NCBI RefSeq assembly: GCF_004327335.1
Contig: NZ_QJUO01000010.1
Span: forward strand, 1 to 64,000
Origin: Stutzerimonas kirkiae
GTDB lineage: Bacteria > Pseudomonadota > Gammaproteobacteria > Pseudomonadales > Pseudomonadaceae
Direction: 5' to 3'
Length of the DNA: 64,000 bases
Positions 34,056 through 42,704 of the stretch are shown piece by piece. Below the pieces are notes generated by a model. That model did no database searches and was not told the DNA's origin. It worked only from the letters and a program-made list of their open reading frames with translations. A program made the translations under genes and the position numbers. Numbering within the stretch: position 1 is the first letter of the stretch; each line of letters opens with the position of its first letter.

Positions 34056-34606
34056 GCTTGCAGTTCCTGAATAAGGCAAAGACAAGCCCCAGAGCCTATG
34101 CCGAGCATCGGCAACCGGCAAGCCGAATGACTGCCCGGCCAGCACAAGCGTGACCGGGCCACCTTTGATCGCTATCACACAAGCGGAGATATCCCCGCTG
34201 AGGTGGGCTTGCTCAGTGATCGGCCAGCGCCGCACGCAAAGCCTTCGCGGCCATCGGGGCGATCGCATGAAGTCCCGGTCCATGGTCGTGGAAGCCGGGT
34301 AGTCGTGCGCCGCCCCGTTGCGGGCGGATTGGCAGTCGAGTGTGCGATTGGCTGTACACCGCTGCCGGTGTTCTGTTGTCCGTGTTGTCGCGAGCCCCGT
34401 CCTGCCACCTGGCATGTGCACGGGGACGCTGGGCCCGAGCTCACGCTCTGCACCGCACTCTATTGCCAGTACGCTCGCACTGTCTCACCCCCTGAGCCGG
34501 GCATATGCCTGCCCGGGAACGGAGGTGAGCGTTCATGCGGCCTGCCCTTTTCGCATGGGCAAAAGGTTATAGTCGGTGGCGTGATTCCGGCCCGAAGGTA
34601 GAACCG
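34056..34606. other. 551-bp intergenic region, no gene seen
   Basis: The longest non-coding stretch of the window, between divergent cysK and the MoxR gene. Open frames here have no recognisable protein features and no good starts. Just before the MoxR gene, CCTTTT and AAAAGG form an inverted repeat around 34546-34566 next to a TTATAG -10-like box (34567-34572), a possible promoter or operator. The rest shows nothing I can assign. Confidence 0.5.
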
Positions 34607-35452
34607 ATGAAATTCGAAGGCACCGCCTCCTATGTCGCCACCGACGATCTCAAGCTGGCAGTCAATGCCGCCGTCACCCTGCAACGCCCGCTGCTGGTCA
34701 AGGGGGAGCCGGGGACCGGCAAGACCCTGCTCGCCGAACAGTTGGCCGCCGCCTTCTCCGCGCCGCTGATCACCTGGCATATCAAATCCACCACCAAGGC
34801 GCACCAGGGGCTCTACGAATACGATGCGGTCGGCCGCCTGCGCGACTCGCAACTGAACTCCGAACGGGTCAACGACGTTCGCAACTACATCAGGCAAGGC
34901 AAGCTGTGGGAGGCTTTCACCGCGCCGCAAAGGGCGATCCTGTTGATCGACGAGATAGACAAGGCCGATATCGAATTCCCCAACGACCTGCTGCAGGAAC
35001 TCGACCGTATGGAGTTCTTCGTCTACGAGACCGGGGAAACCGTCAGGGCCGTCCAGCGACCGATCATCATCATCACCTCGAACAATGAGAAGGAATTGCC
35101 GGACGCCTTCCTGCGGCGCTGCTTTTTCCATTACATCGCCTTTCCGGACCGCAGGACCCTGGAGCGGATCATCGACGTGCACTATCCCGGCATCGCGGCC
35201 ACGCTGGTCAGCGAAGCACTGGATATCTTCTTCGATATCCGCAAGGTGCCCGGCCTGAAGAAAAAGCCCTCAACCAGTGAGCTGGTGGACTGGATCAAGC
35301 TGCTGATGGCCGACAGCATCGGCGTGGAGCTGCTGCGCCAGCGTGACCCGAGCAAGGCCATCCCGCCCCTGGCCGGCGCCCTGGTGAAGAACGAGCAGGA
35401 CGTGATGTTGCTGGAGCGCCTGGCTTTCATGAGCCGGCGCGAGAAACGCTGA
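34607..35452 (+). CDS. MoxR-family AAA+ ATPase
   Basis: 281-aa AAA+ chaperone-like ATPase. Walker A GEPGTGKT is at 33-40, Walker B ILLIDEIDKAD at 111-121, and sensor 1 IIITSNNEKELPDAFLRRC follows. MoxR ATPases act with VWA-domain partners to mature or activate metalloenzymes or complexes; the VWA partner is encoded 18 bases downstream. The start at 34607 follows the family; 24 upstream codons in frame are not supported. The target of this pair is unknown. Confidence 0.92.
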   Translation: MKFEGTASYVATDDLKLAVNAAVTLQRPLLVKGEPGTGKTLLAEQLAAAFSAPLITWHIKSTTKAHQGLYEYDAVGRLRDSQLNSERVNDVRNYIRQGKLWEAFTAPQRAILLIDEIDKADIEFPNDLLQELDRMEFFVYETGETVRAVQRPIIIITSNNEKELPDAFLRRCFFHYIAFPDRRTLERIIDVHYPGIAATLVSEALDIFFDIRKVPGLKKKPSTSELVDWIKLLMADSIGVELLRQRDPSKAIPPLAGALVKNEQDVMLLERLAFMSRREKR

Positions 35453-35470
35453 ACGCGCGCGGAGATAATT

Positions 35471-36649
35471 ATGCTGCTCGGTCTTTTCAATGAACTGCGT
35501 GCGGCCAAGGTACCGGTTTCCCTGCGCGAACTGCTCGACCTGATCGAGGCGCTGAAACAGGGCCTGGTGTTCGCCGATATGGAGGCGTTCTATTTCCTCG
35601 CCCGCAGCCTGCTGGTCAAGGACGAGCGCCATTTCGACAAGTTCGACCAGGCCTTCACCGCCTACTTCGATGGCTTGCAGGATCTCGACCGGCATCTCGA
35701 AGCGATGATCCCGGAGGAATGGCTGCGCAAGGCGTTCGAGCGCAGCCTGAGCCCTCAGGAGCGTGCGCAACTCCAGTCCCTGGGCGGCCTCGACAAGCTG
35801 ATCGAGGCCTTTCGCCAGCGCCTGGAAGAACAGCGGGAGCGCCATGCCGGCGGCAACCGCTGGATCGGCACCGGAGGCAGCAGCCCGTTCGGATCGGGCG
35901 GCTACCACCCCGAGGGCATTCGCGTCGGCAGCGCTGGCGAGCGCCAGGGCAAGGCGGTCAAGGTCTGGCAGCAGCGGGAATACCGCAACCTGGACGACCA
36001 GTTGGAAATCGGCACACGCACGATCAAGATGGCCCTGCGCCGCCTGCGCAGATTCGCCCGCCAGGGTGCCGAGGACGAATTGGACCTTGACGGCACCATC
36101 AGCGAGACGGCGCGCGACGGCGGGCTGCTGAATATCCAGATGCGCCCGCAACGGCGCAATGCGGTCAAGCTGCTGTTGCTGTTCGATGTGGGGGGCTCGA
36201 TGGATGCCCATATCCGCGTCTGCGAAGAGCTTTTCTCGGCCTGCCGCAGCGAATTCAAGCACCTGGAGTATTTCTACTTCCACAACTTCATCTACGAGTC
36301 GGTGTGGAAGGACAGCCTGCGCCGCATGGCGGAACGCACATCGACCTTCGACCTGCTGCATACCTACGGTGAGGACTACCGGGTGATTTTCGTCGGCGAT
36401 GCGGCGATGGCGCCCTATGAAATCACCCAGCCGGGTGGCAGCGTCGAGCACTGGAACGAAGAAGCCGGGCATATCTGGATGCGGCGCTTCAGCGACAGAT
36501 ACAGGAAGCTCATCTGGATCAATCCCTATACGGAAGACACATGGGGCTACTCGCACTCGACCGCAATGGTTCGCGAACTGCTGCAGGGCCGTATGTACCC
36601 GCTGACCCTGCAAGGGCTCGAACAGGCCATGGACTGTCTCTCCAGATAA
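35471..36649 (+). CDS. CoxE-like VWA-domain protein
   Basis: 392-aa soluble protein paired with the MoxR ATPase. A helical N-terminal half (about 1-120), a Gly-rich linker (about 126-150), and a C-terminal von Willebrand A domain (about 230-390) are visible. The MIDAS motif is DVGGSMD (Asp239, Gly241, Ser243) rather than the usual DxSxS, a form I associate with this CoxE-like subgroup. The C-terminus carries WINPYTEDTWGYSHSTAM. It probably binds a divalent metal and bridges the ATPase to its substrate. Confidence 0.88.
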   Translation: MLLGLFNELRAAKVPVSLRELLDLIEALKQGLVFADMEAFYFLARSLLVKDERHFDKFDQAFTAYFDGLQDLDRHLEAMIPEEWLRKAFERSLSPQERAQLQSLGGLDKLIEAFRQRLEEQRERHAGGNRWIGTGGSSPFGSGGYHPEGIRVGSAGERQGKAVKVWQQREYRNLDDQLEIGTRTIKMALRRLRRFARQGAEDELDLDGTISETARDGGLLNIQMRPQRRNAVKLLLLFDVGGSMDAHIRVCEELFSACRSEFKHLEYFYFHNFIYESVWKDSLRRMAERTSTFDLLHTYGEDYRVIFVGDAAMAPYEITQPGGSVEHWNEEAGHIWMRRFSDRYRKLIWINPYTEDTWGYSHSTAMVRELLQGRMYPLTLQGLEQAMDCLSR

Positions 36650-36966
36650 CTGTCGGAGCGGATTTGCCCGCACAAGCTTCGGGGTCGGCCACCACGCACG
36701 GGTTGCGCGGTGGCGAAACGGGGCAATCGTATGAGCGCCCAGCCCTGCTCCCGGCCAGACATATGCCCTTCTTCAGTGAGCGCTGGATTGGCAATTCCAT
36801 GGTCACCTCGGTATTCACCCCCGGCCAGCGGCTTATGGTGAAACGCACACCTGTTCGATATGAGACAGCGCTACGGCGAAGATGCAAGGTGGTGCCTACA
36901 AGAGCATGGCTGCCCTAGCCGTGAGCCGCCCAGCATCAGCATGAGGAAAGGCAATGGAGCGCCGGC
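36650..36966. other. 317-bp intergenic region with a degenerate REP
   Basis: Lies between convergent VWA and DUF2937 genes. Apart from the REP-like element at its left edge I see no gene, RNA or other structure. An open frame that crosses it from inside the VWA gene has no protein features. Confidence 0.5.
36652..36671 (+). repeat. REP-like element (degenerate)
   Basis: GTCGGAGCGGATTTGCCCGC resembles the Pseudomonas REP core GTAGGAGCGGGCTTGCCCGC with two mismatches. It starts 2 bases after the VWA stop codon. Confidence 0.55.
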
Positions 36967-37479
36967 TCAGGAAAAACGCGACACCCGTGGCCGCCCCACG
37001 AGCATCCGGCGCAGGGACAACAGCAACAGTTCCGCCAGCCAGGCCAGCAGCAGCGCCGCCCCCAGGCCCCAGGCGATCGCTTCCGGAGTCAGCAGCACCT
37101 GGTAGCGGTAACCGGTATAGGTTTCCGCCCTCAACTGCGGGTCGGCGGCGAAGGCGACGTGCCAGGCGCGGGCATACCAGGGGCCGCTCATGGCCTGCCA
37201 TTCCCGCTCCAGCAGTTCTACCCGCTGTACCAGATGTTCCAGGCTACGGGCATCGCTGCGGATCACCGCATCATCGCTGCCGCGATAGTGTGCGATCAGC
37301 CTCTCCAGGTCGCCTTGGAAAAACTTTTCGGCCGTATCACGAAAGCCCTGCAACCCGAGTTCGGCCTCCTGCCGATGCGCATCCACACGCAATGCATAGG
37401 CCTCGATGAAACCAGGCCATTGCACACCGATCAACAGCCCAAGGCCGAACAGAACCAGACGCAGGTAGCTACGCAACAT
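36967..37479 (-). CDS. DUF2937 family membrane protein
   Basis: 170-aa protein with an N-terminal membrane helix (about 7-25), a periplasmic region of roughly 110 residues and a C-terminal membrane helix (about 130-155) followed by a basic tail. The pattern QWPGFIEAYALRVDAHRQEA and FQGDLERLIAHYRGSDD fits DUF2937. Function unknown. The start ATG overlaps the stop of the upstream amidotransferase gene (ATGA), so the two are translationally coupled. Confidence 0.8.
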   Translation of the reverse strand: MLRSYLRLVLFGLGLLIGVQWPGFIEAYALRVDAHRQEAELGLQGFRDTAEKFFQGDLERLIAHYRGSDDAVIRSDARSLEHLVQRVELLEREWQAMSGPWYARAWHVAFAADPQLRAETYTGYRYQVLLTPEAIAWGLGAALLLAWLAELLLLSLRRMLVGRPRVSRFS

Positions 37480-38255
37480 CAGTCGACTCTCCCCGAAGCC
37501 ACACACTCGCCAAGGCGCCACAGGCTCCATTGCCCAGGTTGGTGCAGGCTCCATCGCTCATTCTGGGTCAAGGGCTCGGTGGCCAGCACCGTCACCACAT
37601 CGTTGGGCGTGGTTTCCGCCTGGAAATCCACCGTCAGATCGGCATCCTTGAGTTGCGCCGGGCCGAATGGCGCCCGGCGGGTAATCTGTGCCAGTTTGCT
37701 CGAACAGAAGCTGAACAGCCACTGGCCATTGCTCAGCAGGCAATTGAACACCCCCTGGCGGCGATATTCATTGCAGGCCTCGATCAGCGTCGGCAACAGG
37801 GCCTCGGCCGCGACCGGCTCGGGGAAGGCCTGGCGTATGCGGTTGAGCAGATCGCAGAATGCGCTCTCGCTGTCGGTATCGCCAACCGGACGATAGAAGC
37901 CCTTCGGCGGCGCGAAGCCGGCCATCTGGCCATTGTGCGCGAAGCACCAGTGCTGCCCCCACAGCTCGCGCACGAACGGGTGGGTATTGACCAGTCCGAC
38001 CTTGCCGACATTGGCATGGCGGATATGCCCGATCACCACCTCGCTCTTGATCTGGTAGCGCTGGATCATCTTCGCGACTTCGGAATCGCAACTGGCCACC
38101 GGGTCCTGGAACAGCCGCAGTCCCCTGCCCTCATAGAAGGCGATCCCCCAACCGTCCTTGTGCGGCCCGGTCTTGCCACCGCGCTGCATCAGCCCGGTAA
38201 AGCTGAAGACGATATCCGTCGGTACATTGGCACTCATGCCCAGCAACTCGCACAT
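37479..38255 (-). CDS. Class II glutamine amidotransferase (YafJ-like)
   Basis: 258-aa N-terminal-nucleophile amidohydrolase. It starts [14 protein letters not shown], so Cys2 becomes the catalytic N-terminal Cys after Met removal. Further conserved pieces are [21 protein letters not shown] with the Arg contacting glutamine, and CFAHNGQM. No synthase domain is fused, as in E. coli YafJ, so the ammonia acceptor is unknown. It is followed by DUF2937 with overlapping start. Confidence 0.9.
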   Translation of the reverse strand: MCELLGMSANVPTDIVFSFTGLMQRGGKTGPHKDGWGIAFYEGRGLRLFQDPVASCDSEVAKMIQRYQIKSEVVIGHIRHANVGKVGLVNTHPFVRELWGQHWCFAHNGQMAGFAPPKGFYRPVGDTDSESAFCDLLNRIRQAFPEPVAAEALLPTLIEACNEYRRQGVFNCLLSNGQWLFSFCSSKLAQITRRAPFGPAQLKDADLTVDFQAETTPNDVVTVLATEPLTQNERWSLHQPGQWSLWRLGECVASGRVD

Positions 38256-38284
38256 CGGAATTCTCCGCCATCATCCAGTCGATA

Positions 38285-38740
38285 TCACAAGCGCGGCTCG
38301 AGCCTTTCACGGACGCTCGGTCGTTGCTCGGCACGCGCCTGCGGGCGAGTATCCGCACTCGTCTGTTGCTGGCCGGCCTGTTGTCGACCTGCCCGTTGCC
38401 GAAAGCTGCGCTCGATCGGCCAACGCAGCAGTACCAGCAGCAGATAGGCAGCGAGGGCAATCAGGCCATACAGGGCCAGGTCGGAGACCGCCCGCCAGGC
38501 GTTGTCGCCGACATGGAACAGCAGGTCCAGCGCGGTGATCGCAACCGCAGGCGCATAGATGCCCTGGGTCGGCTCGACAATGGTCGGTGTCAGCAGCAGT
38601 ACGGCCATCAGCAGGCGCAGGGGTTCGCGCAGCCAGCGCCACATCCAGCGCGTCATGCGGAACCAGGCCAGCATGCAACCCAGCGCTGCCACGGCATAGA
38701 GGCTCCAGGCCAGGTAATAGTCGTTCTCGAAGATCAGCAT
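38285..38740 (-). CDS. Uncharacterised inner-membrane protein
   Basis: 151-aa protein with about three membrane helices (about 8-25, 40-58, 83-105) and a polar Arg/Gln-rich cytoplasmic tail (about 112-151). The start MLIFENDYYLAWSLY at 38740 has a GGAAG site. I do not recognise a family beyond its regular position upstream of the YafJ-like gene, 29 bases away on the same strand, with which it probably forms an operon. Confidence 0.7.
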   Translation of the reverse strand: MLIFENDYYLAWSLYAVAALGCMLAWFRMTRWMWRWLREPLRLLMAVLLLTPTIVEPTQGIYAPAVAITALDLLFHVGDNAWRAVSDLALYGLIALAAYLLLVLLRWPIERSFRQRAGRQQAGQQQTSADTRPQARAEQRPSVRERLEPRL

Positions 38741-38882
38741 AGGGCTTCCAGGAATATCGCCGGACCGCTCTATCAGCGGGTATTGCCGGCATGATACAGC
38801 AACTCCCGCAACAAACTGATGCTGGAATAGACAGCCCGTAGGTCGTATAAAGTCTGGCAGGAGCCATTTCAGGAGCAGCACC

Positions 38883-39317
38883 ATGACCTACAAACATATC
38901 CTGGTCGCTATCGACCTGACCGAGGATTGCCTGCCTGTCGTGCAACGTGCCCAGGCCCTGGCCGGCGATGCCGAACTGGAGCTGGTGCATATCATCGAGC
39001 CCATGGCCATGGCGTTCGGTGGCGATGTCCCGATGGATCTTTCCCTATTGCAGGAACAGCAGTTCGAACAGGCGCGCGCCAGGCTGGATGCCTTTGCCGC
39101 ACAATATCCGCAACTGCCGGCAGCGCGCCGCCATCTGCTCTATGGGCAACCCCGCCAGGAGGTCCACCGCCTGGCGGGCGAGCTGGCTTGCGACCTGATC
39201 GTCGTCGGCAGCAATGGCCGCCACGGCCTGGCGCTGCTGCTGGGCTCGACCACCGACGATATCCTGCATGGGGCGCCTTGCGATGTGCTGGCGGTACGCC
39301 TGAGCAAGCGGCCCTGA
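38883..39317 (+). CDS. Universal stress protein, UspA family
   Basis: 144-aa single Usp domain. It begins YKHILVAIDLTEDC and carries the ATP-binding pattern G2xG9xG(S/T) as GSNGRHGLALLLGST from Gly109, so it should bind ATP as a dimer. It belongs to the UspA-like cytosolic class induced by stress or growth arrest. It is divergent to the membrane protein gene across 142 bases. A small hairpin follows the stop. Confidence 0.9.
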   Translation: MTYKHILVAIDLTEDCLPVVQRAQALAGDAELELVHIIEPMAMAFGGDVPMDLSLLQEQQFEQARARLDAFAAQYPQLPAARRHLLYGQPRQEVHRLAGELACDLIVVGSNGRHGLALLLGSTTDDILHGAPCDVLAVRLSKRP

Positions 39318-39337
39318 AGCAAGCGGTCAAGCTTGCT
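39318..39337 (+). terminator. Weak terminator-like hairpin after usp gene
   Basis: A 7-bp stem (39318-39324 with 39331-39337) with a 6-base loop directly follows the stop codon. There is no T-run. Confidence 0.35.
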
Positions 39338-39374
39338 CCATCATGAAATTTTCGCTTGCAGCTTGCGGCGCTGC

Positions 39375-39878
39375 TCAGTTGACGCTGTAACCCCGCCCGG
39401 TCAGGCAGGCCACCTGTGCCCGGCGATAAAGCGTCGCAGCCGTTTCCGAAGGTGACTGCGCAACGCTCAGTGGGTCGAAACCACTCTGGCTGACCGCCCA
39501 GCTATGGCACTCATAGCGGTCCTTGGCCTGTTGCTCGGTACTCTGCCCGCTGGCCGGGTAGGCGATCACCTGATAGTTGGCGGGCTCCACATTGGCCGCT
39601 GGAGGAGGAGAAGCGACGACATAGGTCTTGCGGTCCGCATTCCACAGGTAATAGGTGCCGGCGGCCAGGAAGTACAGCGTGCTACCGATCCATATCTCCC
39701 TGGCCGCACTTGGCAGGCCATGCCCATGCCGTGGTCCCGGCGCATGATAATCAGGCCGCCCCGGGCCTGAATGACCGCCACCCGGTCCACCTGGCCCACG
39801 GGGCTCGGCCTGGACCGGCAGCCCGCAAAGGATCACCAGGACCCCGGCGACGATCGAGCGAAACGATGAAGAGCGCAT
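39375..39878 (-). CDS. Exported DUF6515-like protein
   Basis: 167-aa protein with a signal peptide (about 1-24, cleavage after VQA), a Gly/Pro/His-rich stretch (about 25-55), a short hydrophobic segment (about 63-80, IGSTLYFLAAGTYYLW) and a C-terminal region with two Cys (DRYECHSWAVSQSGFDP and QVACLTGRGYSV). This fits the DUF6515-type exported proteins of unknown function. The ATG at 39878 has GGAG 7 bases upstream; an ATG four codons earlier is possible. Confidence 0.7.
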   Translation of the reverse strand: MRSSSFRSIVAGVLVILCGLPVQAEPRGPGGPGGGHSGPGRPDYHAPGPRHGHGLPSAAREIWIGSTLYFLAAGTYYLWNADRKTYVVASPPPAANVEPANYQVIAYPASGQSTEQQAKDRYECHSWAVSQSGFDPLSVAQSPSETAATLYRRAQVACLTGRGYSVN

Positions 39879-39982
39879 GACATACTCCATGAGAACGCCT
39901 GAATCGGCGCCAGCAGATTCTAGGCGCGTGCAGCCAAAACATTTAGTCAACGAAATGTAAGGATTGAGTAAAACAGCCCGCG

Positions 39983-40261
39983 TCAGCGATCGATATGCCC
40001 CAGGGCCCGCTCCGGGGCGATCAGATCCCGGATACGCTGCTTGAGTACCTTGGCCTCGGGGAAGCCGCCATCGGCCTTGCGTTCCCAGACCTGTACACCA
40101 TCGCAACTGATCAGGAAGATCCCACCGCTACCCGGCACCAGCGCCACCTGCCCCAGGTCATCGGCGAACGTCGACAGCAGTTCCTGCGCCAGCCAGGCCG
40201 CGCGCAGCAGCCATTGGCACTGGCAGCAGTAATGAATGGCGATCTTCGGTTTCTCGCCCAT
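39983..40261 (-). CDS. SelT/SelW/SelH (Rdx) family redox protein
   Basis: 92-aa thioredoxin-like protein of the SelW family. The CxxC motif is Cys12-Cys13-Gln14-Cys15 (HYCCQCQWLLRA), using Cys where animal homologues carry selenocysteine. The Gly-rich strand GSGGIFLISCDG and the VWERKADGGFPEAKVLKQRI end are typical. It is a likely thiol oxidoreductase of unknown partner, divergent to plpD. Confidence 0.85.
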   Translation of the reverse strand: MGEKPKIAIHYCCQCQWLLRAAWLAQELLSTFADDLGQVALVPGSGGIFLISCDGVQVWERKADGGFPEAKVLKQRIRDLIAPERALGHIDR

Positions 40262-40332
40262 GGCAGACCTCTGATAGTCGAAGTGGGCGCTTATAATAGC
40301 GGCCTTTCACCGACTCGCTCGCGGCCCTCGCC

Positions 40333-42516
40333 ATGAAACATGCCCTCGCTATCCTGCTTATACTCCTCGCTGTCTTCTGCCAGGCCGGGGAACAGCCACA
40401 GCCCCGTACCGGCCTGGTGCTTTCCGGCGGCGCCGCCCGGGGCTTGGCCCATATCGGCGTACTGAAGGCGCTGGAGCAGTATGGCGTACGCATCGACGCG
40501 ATCGCCGGTACCAGCATGGGCGCGGTGATCGGCGGCCTGTATGCCTCCGGATACAGTGCCGACGAACTGGAGGCGCTGGCCCTGGAGCTCGACTGGCAGC
40601 AGGTACTCTCCGATGACCCACCACGCACCGACGTACCCTTCAGGCGCAAGCAGGACGACCGGGATTTCCTGGTGAAACGCCGCCTTAGCTTCCAGGACGA
40701 TGGCAGCCTGGGCCTGCCACTCGGTGTCATCCAGGGCCAGAACCTGGCGCTGCTGCTGGAACGCCTGCTGGTACACGTCAGCGATACCCGCGACTTCGAC
40801 CGCCTGCCCATTGCCTTCCGGGCGGTGGCCACCGATATCGCCAATGACGAAAAGGTCGTGTTCAGCCGTGGCCACCTGCCGCAGGCGATCAGGGCCAGCA
40901 TGTCGATCCCCGCGGTCTTCGCCCCGGTGGAAGTCGATGGCCGCCTGCTGGTCGATGGCGGCATGGTGGACAACGTGCCCATGGATGTCGCGCGCGCCAT
41001 GGGCGTCGAACGCCTGATCGTGGTGGACATCGGCACGCCGCTGAAACCGCGCAAGGAATTGCTGACGGTGGTGGACGTGCTCAACCAGTCGATCACCATG
41101 ATGACCCGTCGCAACTCCGAGAGCCAACTGGAGACGCTGAGCGCCGAGGACCTTCTGGTACAACCCGTGCTGGCCGGTTTCGCCTCCACCGACTTCGGTC
41201 GTACCCGGGAGCTCATCGATGCCGGCTACCGCGCCGCCAGCGCCCTGGAAAACCGTCTGCAGGGCATGCGCGAGCCTTCCGGTGACTTCGCGACCGCCCA
41301 GGCGCTAGGCGCGGAGCCACGTACCCCGCGTATCGACAGCATACGTATCGTCAACACCTCAAAGGTCGACGACCGGGTGATACGCCGCTACCTGCGCCAG
41401 CCGCTGGGGCAGCCACTGGACCTGGAGCGCCTGCAGAAGGACATGGGAACCCTGTACGGCCTGGATTACTTCGAGCAGATCGAATACCGGGTCGAGCATG
41501 GCAAACAGGGCAATACCCTGGTCATCGACTCCAGGGGCAAGCGCTCCGGCACCGACTACCTGCGCCTGGGCATCAACCTGTCGGACGACTTCCGTGGCGA
41601 CAGCGCCTTCAACATCGGCGCCAGCTACCGCAAGAACGGCCTCAACCCACTGGGGGCGGAATGGCTGACGCGTATCCAGTTGGGTGACCACCAGGAGCTC
41701 TACAGCGAGTTCTACCAGCCACTGGACATAGGCTCACGCTGGTTCGTCGCGCCCAGCCTGTTCGTCGATGCGCTTAATGTGGAGTCGATCCTGGATAACG
41801 ATCCGATCGCCGAGTACCGCCTGCAACGCTACGGCTACAACCTGAACCTGGGACGGCAGATCGCCAACAATGGCGAGATCCGCTTCGGTATCAGCCAGGC
41901 ATGGGGCGAAGCCCGTGTGCGGGTGGGCGAACAGCAACTGCCCGAGTTCAGCTTCACCGAGGGCTACTACAAGCTGCAATACGCCTTCGATACCCTGGAC
42001 AATGTCGACTTTCCCCATGAGGGCGAGGAAATCGACCTGTCCCTGCGCCAATACGACAACAGCCTGGGCTCCGATGAACGCTACCTGCAATGGCGGATCG
42101 ACCTGAACAAGGCATTCAGCCATGGGGTCAATACCTGGGTGGTCGGCGGGCGCTACGGCAGGACCCTGGACGATACTGAAGTGGTGACATCGAGCTTCCT
42201 GCTCGGGGGCGCACGGCAATTGTCGGGGTTCCGCCAGGACGCCCTCTCGGGGCAGAACGTCAGCCTCGGGCGCCTGCTCTACTATCGGCGCATGAGCGAA
42301 CGCTCGTTCCTGCCACTCGACTTCCCGTTGTATCTCGGCGCATCACTGGAACGAGGCCGCGCCTGGAACAATGACAATGCCTTCGACAGTGGCTATATCA
42401 ACGCTGCCAGTATCTTCCTCGGCTACGACACACCGCTTGGCCCATTGAATTTCAGCTATGGTTTCAACGACGAGCGCGAGCGTGCGCTGTATCTCAACCT
42501 GGGTCGCAGTTTTTGA
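40333..42516 (+). CDS. plpD: PlpD-type patatin phospholipase (type Vd autotransporter)
   Basis: 727-aa single-chain secretion protein. A signal peptide (about 1-19) is followed by a patatin lipase domain with oxyanion GGAARG (32-37), nucleophile Ser61 in GTSMG and catalytic Asp208 in DGG. A POTRA-like domain (about 330-400) and a C-terminal 16-strand barrel ending in LNLGRSF follow. The barrel exports the lipase across its own outer-membrane pore. P. aeruginosa PlpD is a secreted phospholipase A1. An inverted repeat follows the stop. Confidence 0.93.
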   Translation: MKHALAILLILLAVFCQAGEQPQPRTGLVLSGGAARGLAHIGVLKALEQYGVRIDAIAGTSMGAVIGGLYASGYSADELEALALELDWQQVLSDDPPRTDVPFRRKQDDRDFLVKRRLSFQDDGSLGLPLGVIQGQNLALLLERLLVHVSDTRDFDRLPIAFRAVATDIANDEKVVFSRGHLPQAIRASMSIPAVFAPVEVDGRLLVDGGMVDNVPMDVARAMGVERLIVVDIGTPLKPRKELLTVVDVLNQSITMMTRRNSESQLETLSAEDLLVQPVLAGFASTDFGRTRELIDAGYRAASALENRLQGMREPSGDFATAQALGAEPRTPRIDSIRIVNTSKVDDRVIRRYLRQPLGQPLDLERLQKDMGTLYGLDYFEQIEYRVEHGKQGNTLVIDSRGKRSGTDYLRLGINLSDDFRGDSAFNIGASYRKNGLNPLGAEWLTRIQLGDHQELYSEFYQPLDIGSRWFVAPSLFVDALNVESILDNDPIAEYRLQRYGYNLNLGRQIANNGEIRFGISQAWGEARVRVGEQQLPEFSFTEGYYKLQYAFDTLDNVDFPHEGEEIDLSLRQYDNSLGSDERYLQWRIDLNKAFSHGVNTWVVGGRYGRTLDDTEVVTSSFLLGGARQLSGFRQDALSGQNVSLGRLLYYRRMSERSFLPLDFPLYLGASLERGRAWNNDNAFDSGYINAASIFLGYDTPLGPLNFSYGFNDERERALYLNLGRSF

Positions 42517-42521
42517 GTATG

Positions 42522-42549
42522 GGAGTGGCTTGAAGCTTGAAGCCGCTCC
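42522..42549. repeat. Inverted repeat after plpD
   Basis: A 10-bp stem with one wobble (42522-42531 with 42540-42549) and an 8-base loop lies 5 bases after the plpD stop. The loop repeats the GCTTGAAG unit of the arm. It may act as a terminator though no T-run follows. Confidence 0.45.
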
Positions 42550-42661
42550 AGGATATGCGCTGGCCGCTCCTGTAAAAATCATATGCTTGATTCAAAAGGG
42601 CTTCATTTACCCGCGGGGGCGGCCTTGGCGCGCAGCTTTCGTGATCGGTGGCGCGCTATTA

Positions 42662-42681
42662 GCGGGCAAGCCCGCTTCTAC
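42662..42681 (-). repeat. REP-like element
   Basis: On the minus strand this reads GTAGAAGCGGGCTTGCCCGC, a one-mismatch match to the Pseudomonas REP core. It lies between convergent plpD and the MarR regulator gene. Confidence 0.65.
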
Positions 42682-42704
42682 TGGAAAGGCCTGGGTGCTT
42701 CGGT

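Noticed and set aside
34203-34601. 132-codon frame in the cysK-MoxR gap as a gene
   Set aside because: No family resemblance, poor start and Pro/Arg/Cys-rich composition like other non-coding frames here.
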